This document shows positions 55,894-64,000 of a DNA stretch of 64,000 bases, piece after piece. This DNA is from Closterium sp. NIES-65 (lineage: Eukaryota; Streptophyta; Zygnematophyceae; Desmidiales; Closteriaceae). The position numbers were made by a program, and so were the translations under genes. The DNA lies in contig CANXME010001999.1 of assembly GCA_948144175.1 (NCBI GenBank), positions 248,001 to 312,000 on the forward strand, read 5' to 3'. The notes below the pieces were generated by a model that was given only the letters and a program-made list of their open reading frames with translations, was not told the origin of the DNA and searched no databases. Numbering within the stretch: the first letter of the stretch is position 1; each line of letters starts with the position of its first letter.

Positions 55894-58800
55894 CTACGCG
55901 AGTGCGTGTATATCGCGGAATCCCCGGCTCCTCACGTACACTTGCAGGGCAGGGTGGTTTTTGATGTTGCTCAGGGGCACCCAGCTGTCTTCAGTTGGCG
56001 TGCGGTCCTTCCAGCGAACGAGGAATTCAATCCTCCTGATTCCCGTGGGGTGGCGGATCCGATGGCTCAGAATTTTTTCGGGCTCGATGATCGGCTCTGA
56101 TGCAGGGCGAGTCATTGATTGTGGCCGGTGACGCGGCAGTTGACTTGTGGTCGGGATGTATGGGCGAAGTAGGCTGACGTGGAACGAAGGGCTGATGTAC
56201 CAGTCGGTTGGCAACAGTAGGTGCGCGGTGACGGGTGTGATCATGTGACTGATTTGGAATGGTCCACAGTAGCGCGGTCGTAATTTTGGTACGTCGGGCA
56301 GTCGTAGATTTTGCGTGTCAAGCAGTACGTAATCTCCAGATTGGTATGTGACAGGACGGCGGTGGCGATCAGCGTTGCGCTTAGCGATGACGTTGGCCTT
56401 TTTTATTGCTTCGGCAGCTCTGGCGCGGGCAGCTTGCAGGATTTCGGCGAATTGTTGTGCACGTGGCGTTGGGTTGTCCGGACTCGGCGTCATGGGCACT
56501 GTGGGGTTTTGCCCATAGTTCAGGTAGAACGGGGACTGCTGCGTCGTGGCTGATGTGGCGTTGTTGTACGCGAACTCGATCAGCGGCAGCTGCTGCTCCC
56601 AGGTCGTAGGGTCGTCGCACGTGGCACGAATCAACTGCTCCATCGTCTGATTCGTCCGCTCCGTTTGGCCGTCGGTCTCGGGGTGGTACGACGAACTGAA
56701 CTGTAGCCTGGTCCCGAACTGCTCCCAGAGGTTCTTCCAGAAGTTGCTGGTAAACTTCGTGTCCCTGTCGCTGATGATTGCTGCTGGTATCCCGTGCAGG
56801 CGAACAACGGCTGCGATGAACAGGCGAGCGGTCTCTTCGGCTGAGATCGACTTCTTGCACGCAGCGAAGTGTGCCATCTTCGTCAACCTATCCACGACGA
56901 CCATCACCGCGTCGTTACCCCCAGGGTTCGAAGGTAACCCTGTGACGAAGTCCATGGTTACTTGCTGCCAGGCGCGTTCGGGCGGTGGGATCGGCTGCAA
57001 TTGACCCGCCTTCCGCTTCCTTGAACTCTTCATCACCTGACACGTCGGGCACGAGCTCACGTGCTGCTGTACGTCGGTCAACAGCTCCGGCCAGTAATAA
57101 TACCGCTGCAGTTGCTGTCGCGTTTTTTCTACCCCGAAATGTCCCGAGGTAATCCCGTCGTGTGCCTCCTGCAGTAGCAGCTCCCTCAGGAGTGAGTACG
57201 CGGGTACCCAAATGCGGTTGGTGCCTGTTTTTACGTAATAAACTCCTTTTGCTTCTGCCAGTTGCTGTGAGTTTCCGGTCGTGAAGAATGGGTCGGTGCG
57301 GTATCCGTGGGTGAATAGGCCAGTTAAAAGCGGGTTGGTCTGGGCGAGTAGGATGGCGTGGAGTTGGGCGGTGGGGCGGGTGAGAGCGTCGGCGATGTTG
57401 GATGCGCCTTTTTTGTACGTAACGGTGTAGTGAAAATTGGACTCAAGATAGTCCAACCAGCGAATCTGTCGTGGGTTGAGATTCGGTTGGGCGCGAAGGT
57501 ACTGTAGCGAGCGGTGGTCTGTCCGTACTGTCACGTCGGCGCCAGTCAAGTAACATCGCCAAACTTTGAACGCGTGCACGATCGCTAGCATCTCGCGGTC
57601 GTGTATCGGGTAGTTACGTTCGGGCGGGTGTAGTTTGCGGGACTCGTACGCGATTGGCTGGAGGCCGTTCCCGAAGTCCTGCAACAGTACTGCTCCCACA
57701 GCGATGTCACTTGCGTCGGTGATGAGCTCGAACGGACGGTGGGGATCTGCAATGCGAAGGACGGGCGGGGAGCACATAATATTTTTGAGGGCCAAGAAGG
57801 CAGCTTGCTCTTTCTCCCCCCACGTGTACTCAACCCCCTTCCTCAACAGGTCGGTCAACGGGGCAGTCAGCTCCGCCAAGTCGGGGACGAACCGGCGCAC
57901 GTAGTTGACGAACCCCAGGAAACTCTGCAACTCGGTCAAGTTGGTCGGCGCGTGCCAAGCCTGAATCGTCGCAATTTTCTTCGGGTCTATTTCCACTCCT
58001 GCAGCTGAAATAACATGTCCCAAAAACTCCAGGCGGTCCTGTAGAAACTCACACTTAGATGCTTTGGTCAGTAGGCGGTTTTCACTCAGGATTTTAAAAA
58101 CTGCTTCGATGTCTTGTAAGTGCTGTGCTCTGTCAGGGCTATAAATCAGTATGTCGTCCAGATAAACGATGACGCACTTATCTAAAAGTGGGCGGAATGC
58201 TTCGTTCATGGTCATTTGGAAAGTGGCGGGGGCGTTGGTCAGTCCGAATGGCATGACGGTGTATTCGAAGGATCCGTAGCGTGTTCGGAATGCGGTTTTA
58301 GGGCAGTCGGGTGGGTTGACGCGGATTTGGTGGTAGCCTCCTCGGAGGTCGATTTTTGAGAAAACCCGGGCTGTGCGCAGTTGGTCGATCAGTTCGTCGG
58401 CTCGTGGGATGGGGTAACGGGATTTAATGGTAACCCTGTTCAGTGCCCTGTAGTCGATACACATGCGAAAACCCCCGTCTTTTTTCGGTGTGAACAGTAT
58501 GGGTGCGGCGAAGGGCGACGAACTAGGGCGAATGAATTCCTTTTCGAGCAGGTAATCGAGCTGCTTCCTCAGTTCGTCTAGTTCGGGTTGGGTCAGTCGG
58601 AATTGTCGCTGTACTGTTGGCTGTGCCCCCGGTTCCAGTTCTATCCTGTGATCGTGCGGTCGCTGAGGTGGCAGTCCCGTCGGCAGGTCGTCCGGGAAAA
58701 TGTCACTGTACTGTTTTAACAGTGCCGCCAGGTCACTCGGTACGTCGGTCAGCAGTTTCTGTAAATCGCCCCCCTTGTCTGCTGCCTCGGCTTCCCGAAT

Positions 58801-59322
58801 GTCAACCGCGTACACGTCAGCTCCGGCCGCTACAGCGCGTTTCATCGTGATCGCATTGACACGCACCGACGAAGACTCAGGCGAGCCCCAGCGAGGTAAG
58901 GCGATGTTGTTACCGTTCACTCGCACGGTGCAGTCACCCGTCGTCCAGTCAATTCGCGGATTGTGTCGTCGCAGCCAATCACGCCCGAGTAAAATGTCGG
59001 TTCCGTCGAGGGTCGTTGCGAGCATTTCCTGACTAAACGTGAAGTTACCCCCGCATCGAATCCGAACTCGGTCTACGCGTTCCCGTATTGCCAGCGGCGT
59101 GCCATCTACCAGTCGTGCGTCGATCTCAGGTAAGCATCGGTCCAGTGGCAGTCGCAGTTTTCGTGCTGTAGCAGTGTTAATGAGGCTGTGACTGGCTCCC
59201 CCATCTACGAAGATCTTAACTAAGTCCGTCCCAATTTTCCCACTGAGCAGTATAGGGCTATCTACCGTGGTACCCTCCTTATTCGGCCGGGTGTGGTCGA
59301 TTGCGTGAACCGGCACAATCAC
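55894..59322 (-). CDS. Pol polyprotein of chromovirus J
   Basis: 1142 residues. The aspartic protease has VDGGASHS at 39-46. RT spans about 240-430, with CIDYRALNRVTIKSRYPIPR, FSKIDLRGGYHQIRV and the VIVYLDDILIYS box (YLDD at 387-390). RNase H is at about 530-650 (ITDASDIAVGAVLLQDF, then ALTRPTAQ). The integrase zinc domain (GHFGVEKTRQQLQRYYYWPE, CPTCQ) is followed by the catalytic core with MDFVTGLPSN, ISDRDTKFTSNFW and HPETDGQTERTNQTMEQ. The final 65 residues are a chromodomain (ILSHRIRHPTG, EFLVRWKDRTPTEDSWVP), which defines chromoviruses and may direct integration to marked chromatin. The true start of translation probably comes from recoding out of gag rather than the Met at 59322. Confidence 0.95.
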   Translation of the reverse strand: MIVPVHAIDHTRPNKEGTTVDSPILLSGKIGTDLVKIFVDGGASHSLINTATARKLRLPLDRCLPEIDARLVDGTPLAIRERVDRVRIRCGGNFTFSQEMLATTLDGTDILLGRDWLRRHNPRIDWTTGDCTVRVNGNNIALPRWGSPESSSVRVNAITMKRAVAAGADVYAVDIREAEAADKGGDLQKLLTDVPSDLAALLKQYSDIFPDDLPTGLPPQRPHDHRIELEPGAQPTVQRQFRLTQPELDELRKQLDYLLEKEFIRPSSSPFAAPILFTPKKDGGFRMCIDYRALNRVTIKSRYPIPRADELIDQLRTARVFSKIDLRGGYHQIRVNPPDCPKTAFRTRYGSFEYTVMPFGLTNAPATFQMTMNEAFRPLLDKCVIVYLDDILIYSPDRAQHLQDIEAVFKILSENRLLTKASKCEFLQDRLEFLGHVISAAGVEIDPKKIATIQAWHAPTNLTELQSFLGFVNYVRRFVPDLAELTAPLTDLLRKGVEYTWGEKEQAAFLALKNIMCSPPVLRIADPHRPFELITDASDIAVGAVLLQDFGNGLQPIAYESRKLHPPERNYPIHDREMLAIVHAFKVWRCYLTGADVTVRTDHRSLQYLRAQPNLNPRQIRWLDYLESNFHYTVTYKKGASNIADALTRPTAQLHAILLAQTNPLLTGLFTHGYRTDPFFTTGNSQQLAEAKGVYYVKTGTNRIWVPAYSLLRELLLQEAHDGITSGHFGVEKTRQQLQRYYYWPELLTDVQQHVSSCPTCQVMKSSRKRKAGQLQPIPPPERAWQQVTMDFVTGLPSNPGGNDAVMVVVDRLTKMAHFAACKKSISAEETARLFIAAVVRLHGIPAAIISDRDTKFTSNFWKNLWEQFGTRLQFSSSYHPETDGQTERTNQTMEQLIRATCDDPTTWEQQLPLIEFAYNNATSATTQQSPFYLNYGQNPTVPMTPSPDNPTPRAQQFAEILQAARARAAEAIKKANVIAKRNADRHRRPVTYQSGDYVLLDTQNLRLPDVPKLRPRYCGPFQISHMITPVTAHLLLPTDWYISPSFHVSLLRPYIPTTSQLPRHRPQSMTRPASEPIIEPEKILSHRIRHPTGIRRIEFLVRWKDRTPTEDSWVPLSNIKNHPALQVYVRSRGFRDIHALA

Positions 59323-59381
59323 TCGGTGAGGGTCGGTTGGGTCGGGCGAGCGGCGTGACCTGTCAGTAGAGGGCCCGTCTG

Positions 59382-60542
59382 CTACTGACTTCCAGCGTTT
59401 CCCTGCTGCTTGGTCTGTGTCTGCTGCTCAGCTTCCCCCTTTCCCTTAGCGTTTTCCGGGCATTCGCTCTTGCGATGTCCCGGCCGATTGCACGCAAAGC
59501 AGCGCCCTTTGAACGGTGCGGCAGCGGCATTTGCGGCGACGGCGCGTATCGTGGCGCTTTCGTTCGTCCCACGAGGCCGATGTCCCCAGTTGTTGTTTCC
59601 GTAGGACCCCGGTCTCGGTCGGCGAAAGAAGTCGAGCTTCTCCGCCATAGCGAGAATTTCCTGAAATTCGGTGACGCCGCGAAGCTGGATTTCCTGAGCG
59701 ATGTCCTGCTTCAGGCCGCCGATGTAGCGGTCGATGCGTTCGCTCTCATGCATGTAGCCCACCTGCTCGCATAGCGCCAGAAATCCGCTCGTATAATCCT
59801 GGACGGAACCGAGTTGGCGCCAAGTGCGGAGCTTCTGTCGCGCCGAGATCGAGGCCGCGATTGGCTCAAATCGAGCGCGCAGACCTGCGCACCACGCGTC
59901 CCACGTGCGATACTGGGGCACCTCCACGAAATATGACGGCGCCCAGGGTCCGGTTTGTCCTTCCCGTGTCGGTAGTGTCGCGTAGTCGGTCGGCTTCGTG
60001 ACGATGACGCGCCACCAGTCCATGGCGGGTCCTCGCAGCAACGACACGGCGTATCGAATCTTCGCCGAGTCCTCCGAGACGTAGTTGGCGTCGAAGAAGA
60101 CATTCATTGTGAACAACCACGCCTGGACGGTAGGACCACCCCGTTGACTCGGGTCAAAGCATGGCGGGCGCTGCGGCTTCAGCGGCATCGGTGACGGCAG
60201 TCCCGAATCGTGGGTTGGTGCCGAAATCGTGACGCGAGGCTGACTTGGGGCCGCAGGCGTCGCTCTGGGGTGTGTCGTGCCGTGGTCGTCGTCTCCGTCG
60301 GGGCGGACGACGCCATCACTGGCCGCGCTCGCGGGTTGCCCCACACTCCCGTGTTGTGATGTTGAGGGTGCGGGTTGAATCGGAGTGCCAGGTGCTTGAG
60401 ATTGTGCTCTCATGAGGTCATTTTGCAGTGATGAGCGTTCTGCCGTTAATGCCGCGATTTCCTCGGAGCTTTCGTGCAGTTGTCGCATCAGCTCGTTCAA
60501 ACGCTCCTGCGTGAGAGTGGTGACGTCGATATTTTCGGCCAT
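59382..60542 (-). CDS. Gag of chromovirus J
   Basis: 386 residues. The N-terminal part holds a short helical segment (LNELMRQLHESSEEIAALTA) and a disordered Pro/Ser/Gln stretch. The middle carries the Ty3/gypsy gag (retrotrans_gag) core with PAMDWWRVI and WDAWCAGLRARFEPIAASIS. Near residue 345 there is a CCHC zinc knuckle, CFACNRPGHRKSEC, followed by a Lys/Glu/Gln-rich tail. It forms the particle and binds the RNA. Frame and length are normal. Confidence 0.93.
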   Translation of the reverse strand: MAENIDVTTLTQERLNELMRQLHESSEEIAALTAERSSLQNDLMRAQSQAPGTPIQPAPSTSQHGSVGQPASAASDGVVRPDGDDDHGTTHPRATPAAPSQPRVTISAPTHDSGLPSPMPLKPQRPPCFDPSQRGGPTVQAWLFTMNVFFDANYVSEDSAKIRYAVSLLRGPAMDWWRVIVTKPTDYATLPTREGQTGPWAPSYFVEVPQYRTWDAWCAGLRARFEPIAASISARQKLRTWRQLGSVQDYTSGFLALCEQVGYMHESERIDRYIGGLKQDIAQEIQLRGVTEFQEILAMAEKLDFFRRPRPGSYGNNNWGHRPRGTNESATIRAVAANAAAAPFKGRCFACNRPGHRKSECPENAKGKGEAEQQTQTKQQGNAGSQ

Positions 60543-60725
60543 GGCGAAGGGCGTCGGCTCGTCTTAGTCTAGGCGCAGTCGTGGCTGCACGCGTTTACGA
60601 GAGAACGCGAGGACAGCGGCTCCTAGGGGCTAAGGTGCGTGAGTCCCTTCGAATGAAAAATCAAAAGTTGATTTCCTGGTGTGCGGAGATGCGCGGTCCG
60701 AAAGAAAGGGGCTCTGATAACCAAG
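60543..60725 (-). promoter_or_regulatory. Primer site and leader of element J
   Basis: The leader between 5' LTR and gag. The primer site TGGTTATCAGAGCCCC begins about two bases after the LTR and resembles the 3' end of a Met-type tRNA with one extra base. Confidence 0.75.
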
Positions 60726-61052
60726 TGTTACGGGTGCAATGAATCGAAGTAGCGAGAATTGCACTAAGGTGTCAAACGAGTACAAAATGTGAGCGAAGGC
60801 ATGAGCGAACATTTATACGCGAAACATGTAAAACGGTAACGCGGTGCGTGCGAGCTTGCTAGTGCTACGCTGGAGCGAGGCTCGGGCTAGTCCCGAAGCG
60901 TAGGCCGATACGGCCATGCCAGCAGTGCGAGGTTTGGCAAAACAGTGCGCGCGAAGTCGGCGAAGTTCCGTTAGCAGTAACGGGCGAACAATCAGCTGTT
61001 GCTGTACGCGATGTAGTCGGCTCCGTAAGGAATGCCGAGAAAATTCCTTACA
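60726..61052 (-). repeat. 5' LTR of element J (327 bp)
   Basis: It matches 55536-55862 at every position I compared. It is followed on the right by GAAAG, the second copy of the target-site duplication. Confidence 0.95.
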
Positions 61053-61057
61053 GAAAG

Positions 61058-61400
61058 GCAGGAAAAACCTACACTACAGAAAATTAGGCACTAGGAAGTA
61101 TTACACACCAAGGCATAAACAAACAAGGGAATTACGATATATGCCTTTGAGTAACCACCTCATATTTATAGATTTGGATATGAGGTTCCAAGATCCGGGT
61201 TTTCCATAACCATTACTCTGGCTCATCAGGTTAATGAATTATTAATGCTAATAAAGAACACTACATACTAAAGACTTGAATTCATCATGATAGGGAATCA
61301 TGCATTTTGCTTCTCACATAAGTGTGCTTGCCAGTGGCAAGCCTCTGCTCCTGGTGTTACTACCATGAATAATATCTGTATTTCACTTCGTGGTGAACCA
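61058..61400. other. AT-rich stretch without a gene
   Basis: Base composition drops sharply in GC compared with the flanks. No gene, repeat or RNA is recognised. Together with 55530 leftward it is the DNA into which J inserted. Confidence 0.4.
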
Positions 61401-62420
61401 TGATAATATCCACATGCCGTCAACAATGTTCTCCTCAAAAGGGGGGGTTGTGTTGCCGTTAGTGCTTTTGGACCTCCAATATGTCATCTCTGCATCCATG
61501 GTTGGTACCCACTTACATACCCAGTGTCGCGAGACTAGCTCAGTGTAAGTGCGAGGAGTCTATGTGTCTAAGGCGCCAGGGACAAGCACAGGAGCTGCAT
61601 GACACAGAGATGCGGCGCAGTGGCCGCAAGGAAAGCCACCTCAAACTGCCTATCCTCTAGGAAGTCACAGCCAAGGGCAAACTCACCCCTTACGGATTGA
61701 GGTTGGGCAGTGTAAGAGACTATCTGAGTAGCTTAGTCAAGTCAGTGTGATTGGATTCAACGTCAATGACAGCAGCGACAAGTGAAGAGACAGACGAATG
61801 GGGAGCAGTATGGTGAGTGACAAGGAAGGAAAGGACACAACGGCTGTAGGATGAGCGGTACGAAGGAAGTCAGAGATCAGAAGAGGGAAAACAGTGAGAG
61901 AGGATGGAGGTGGGGATGGGAGTGGAGGAGGTGAATCACGAGGAGGAGAAAAACAAAGGCGCATAGGGTGAATTTCATGAATAGAAGACGAGGGGCGGGC
62001 GCAAGGAGAACTGCACGTAGTTCAAGAGGGAGAGAGACGAACGGTATTAGGGAGAAGAGCAAGAGACGGAGAACGGGGAGAGAAATGGGCTAGGGATAGG
62101 TCTGTGAGAGGCAGGGGGGTAGTACACGAATAGTGAAACAAAGGAAAGGGAAGACCAAGTATCTGAAGACCAATCACATGAGGTGAGAATTTCTGCTGCG
62201 GCTGCTGATGTGCCGTTTGTTGCTGTTACTGCTTCTACTGTAGTCTCGCCGAACGACGCGCACACACTGCATCCCAAGAGTCTGAGTTTCTTCCAGCAAA
62301 ACCACTAGTGCTGGTACCTCCAATGTCGGCACCCCCTTAGTCAGCACCACCAGAGTCAGCACCCCCAGGACCAACACCCTCAGTAGCTGCATCAGCACCC
62401 CAACCATCCACAGTGACCGG
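61400..62420 (-). mobile_element. Old copia relic L
   Basis: Minus-strand, much-decayed sequence of the glycine-rich copia family. Positions near 61410-61500 still resemble the start of RT (the region of NIVSGMW and MDAEM). Positions near 62290-62400 resemble the 15-bp linker repeats. The many breaks and low identity make it the oldest-looking retroelement trace in the window. It could be part of K's host layer. Confidence 0.6.
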
Positions 62421-62551
62421 CCGTTGCAACGCGAGACTTGGCTGTGGCGACAAAGGCTGTTTCGGCGACTGCGAGAATGACGTAGGCATCGGAGGGGGCT
62501 ACAAGGTCACGTACGACAGACCACACAAGAGAACCGGGTGGGGGGGCTACC

Positions 62552-62691
62552 TGTTAGAATACTAGGATGGTAGACTAGTAGGAGATTAGGGTACAAGTAT
62601 CGAGAGAGTTGTATTGTACCCTATACAAGGTACCACACTGCAGCCTATCAGAACTAATATAACTAACAACATAAAAACATGTTTTGATACA
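62552..62691 (-). repeat. 3' LTR of element K (140 bp)
   Basis: On the minus strand it runs TGTATCAAAACATG to AGTATTCTAACA. It keeps the family core as TAGGCTGCAGTGTGGTA and then GGGTACAATA. Confidence 0.85.
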
Positions 62692-62999
62692 CCCCCTTAG
62701 GCGAAGTGGGGGACAACAAGTGGTCACAAGACCAGTCAAGAGAAGAAGCAAAGCAAAGTAAAGCTCAGGGTGGATCAAAAGGTCACCACGCATTCTGAGC
62801 AAAAGCAAGTGGCCACAAGACCAGTTCACATGCAGAGTTTATAATAGCAAAGAGCAGTATATTGATCACAACCTAACAAGTGTAAGCATGAAGGTATACT
62901 CATATATATCAGTGTACAACAAGAGCAAGATCAAGAGACAAGCAAGTGAGGTAGAGTGGGCACAAGCCCAAGAGCAGTACAGAAACGCTGATGATTACT

Positions 63000-64000
63000 A
63001 GACCCAAGGGCCTTGGTGAAAACATCAGCAGTGTTGGCCCGGATGGCCACGTAAGCAAGACGAAGCTAACCATGCTGCTGCAGCTCTCGCGTGAGGAAGT
63101 AACGGAGAGCAATGTGCTTCGTTCTGTGCTTCGGTCTCTAATCCTGACAAAAGGCAATCATGGCCTTGTTGTCGACGTACAGAACGAGAACAAGGGTGCT
63201 CACCCAAGTCGGTCAGAAGGTAGGTCAGCCACCGGAGCTCCTGTGCAGCCATAGCCCCAGCGTAGATCTCAGCCTCACAGTTGGAACTAAGTACAGAGGA
63301 AGAGCGAGTGGACCTCCACGAGACAGAACAAGTGCCAAGGCTGAAAGCGTACCCTTGTGTCGACCGGTGAGTCATCTGGTCATCAGCCCAAGAAGCGTCT
63401 GAGTCACTGGTGAGAACAATTGGACCCCGTCCTCCAAGCACAAGCCCCATGCCCGATGTGCTGCACAAGTAACGCAATACTCTTTTCGCAGCATCCCAGT
63501 GCATCTTTTGATGCCTACCGGGAGCCACGTAGCGAGTCAGGAGGCTGAGAGAGTACGCAAGGTCAGGTTGTGTGCACGTCATCAGGTACATGAGGCAGCC
63601 CACAAGCTCTGGGTACGGACCACTCGGCTCTACGGACTCGTTCGAAGGTGGAGCTGAGAGCGAGTGGCCGGTAGACAGAGGAGTGGGCTGTGGCGAGGAC
63701 CACGTGAAGTCGAAGCGCTGAAGGACCTGCTGCACTATGTTTGACTGAGTGAGGGTGATGGTGCGGCGTGCTCTGTCCTGGGTGATTTGCAAGCCAAGGT
63801 AGCTCCGCAGCTCACCCAGGTCAGTGCAAGCGTGTCTCTCCTGTAGCTCCGCCTTCACCAAGGCCAAAGCCTCAGTGTCAGCAGTAGCAAAAACCAAGTC
63901 GTCAACGTACACAAGAACGTAGAACGGCGGCAGAGAAGTGTCTGTGCGTAGAAACAACGAAGAGTCAGCGGTCGAGGGAGCGAAGCCAAGAGCCACAAGC
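63000..64000 (-). pseudogene. RT and RNase H part of element K
   Basis: The RT has YVLVYVDDLVFATADTEALA near 63900 and ELRSYLGLQITQDRARRTIT. The RNase H has SDASWADDQMTHRSTQGYAF and SSNCEAEIYAGAMAAQELRW. The family assignment rests on close similarity to the same part of B and C. Confidence 0.88.

Larger units (their letters stand above)
55536..61052 (-). mobile_element. Ty3/gypsy chromovirus J, looks whole
   Basis: This minus-strand Ty3/gypsy element has 327-bp LTRs at 61052-60726 (5') and 55862-55536 (3') that show no difference by eye. GAAAG at 55531-55535 and 61053-61057 is the target-site duplication. Next to the 5' LTR is a primer site reading TGGTTATCAGAGCCCC; next to the 3' LTR is a purine tract with ten G. 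Gag (386 residues) and pol (1142 residues) are both open and lie in different frames, an arrangement for which frameshifting or similar recoding is known in the family. Pol order is protease, RT, RNase H, integrase, chromodomain. It looks whole and very young. Confidence 0.95.
62552..64000 (-). mobile_element. Copia element K (glycine-rich family), 3' part
   Basis: This is the 3' end of a minus-strand Ty1/copia element that runs off the right edge. Visible parts are RT from about 64000, RNase H to about 63000, a 3' untranslated part with a purine tract hairpin (CCCCCACTTCGCC, TAAGGGGGTG), and the 3' LTR at 62691-62552. It is more diverged from C, G and H than they are from each other. It is broken, with a few breaks in the visible part. 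The second LTR and the duplication are outside the window. Confidence 0.88.

Overview
This window looks like eukaryotic nuclear DNA, GC-rich over most of its length, and almost all of it is a pile of LTR retrotransposons. I count ten Ty1/copia copies or fragments, one old copia relic and one Ty3/gypsy chromovirus. Only one convincing host gene is visible. The initiator-Met-type primer sites, the chromodomain element and the large copia load fit the green lineage; a streptophyte alga or early land plant is my guess, not a proven assignment.

Layout, with letters used throughout: A (1-2649, minus) is the 5' part of a copia with a CCHC gag, running off the left edge. B (2650-9374, minus) is a copia of the glycine-rich family, sitting in the gag of E. 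E (9375-13384, resuming at 26798-27144, plus) is a copia of a second family. D (13385-26797, minus) is a relative of E inserted near E's 3' end, with TGGAC on both sides. C (15603-22937, minus) is a glycine-rich copia inserted in D, with GTAAT on both sides. A minisatellite-like stretch follows (27145-27546). F (27547-52556, plus) is a second-family copia that holds G (27883-33529, minus) and H (34461-47161, plus; TACGC on both sides). H's own 5' LTR is split by I (34513-39800, plus; GTATC on both sides). Next come CAC-rich satellites (52557-53139) and the host gene, a secreted protein of hendecad repeats (53248-53994, minus). About 1.5 kb of unassigned DNA leads to J (55536-61052, minus), a chromovirus that looks whole, with matching LTRs and GAAAG on both sides. 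Then come an old copia relic L (about 61400-62540) and copia K (62552-64000, minus), which runs off the right edge.

The elements fall into three copia types. The glycine-rich family (B, C, G, H, I, K) has very short LTRs of 125-140 bp, a DSGAS protease, a long Gly tract and a widened zinc motif in gag, and long repeat-rich leaders. The second family (D, E, F) has 300-443 bp LTRs, a classical CCHC gag and an unusual DSCCGQHM protease box. Type three is A.

Insertion order read from nesting: E before D before C; E before B; F before G, and F before H before I. LTR mismatch counts made by eye broadly agree: I 1/135, J 0/327, H about 4/138, C 4/125, D about 18/434. The most interesting single signal is a tryptophan-glycine (GW/WG) block in F that resembles Argonaute-hook peptides. 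The family-wide DSCCGQHM protease box and the hendecad-repeat host protein come next.
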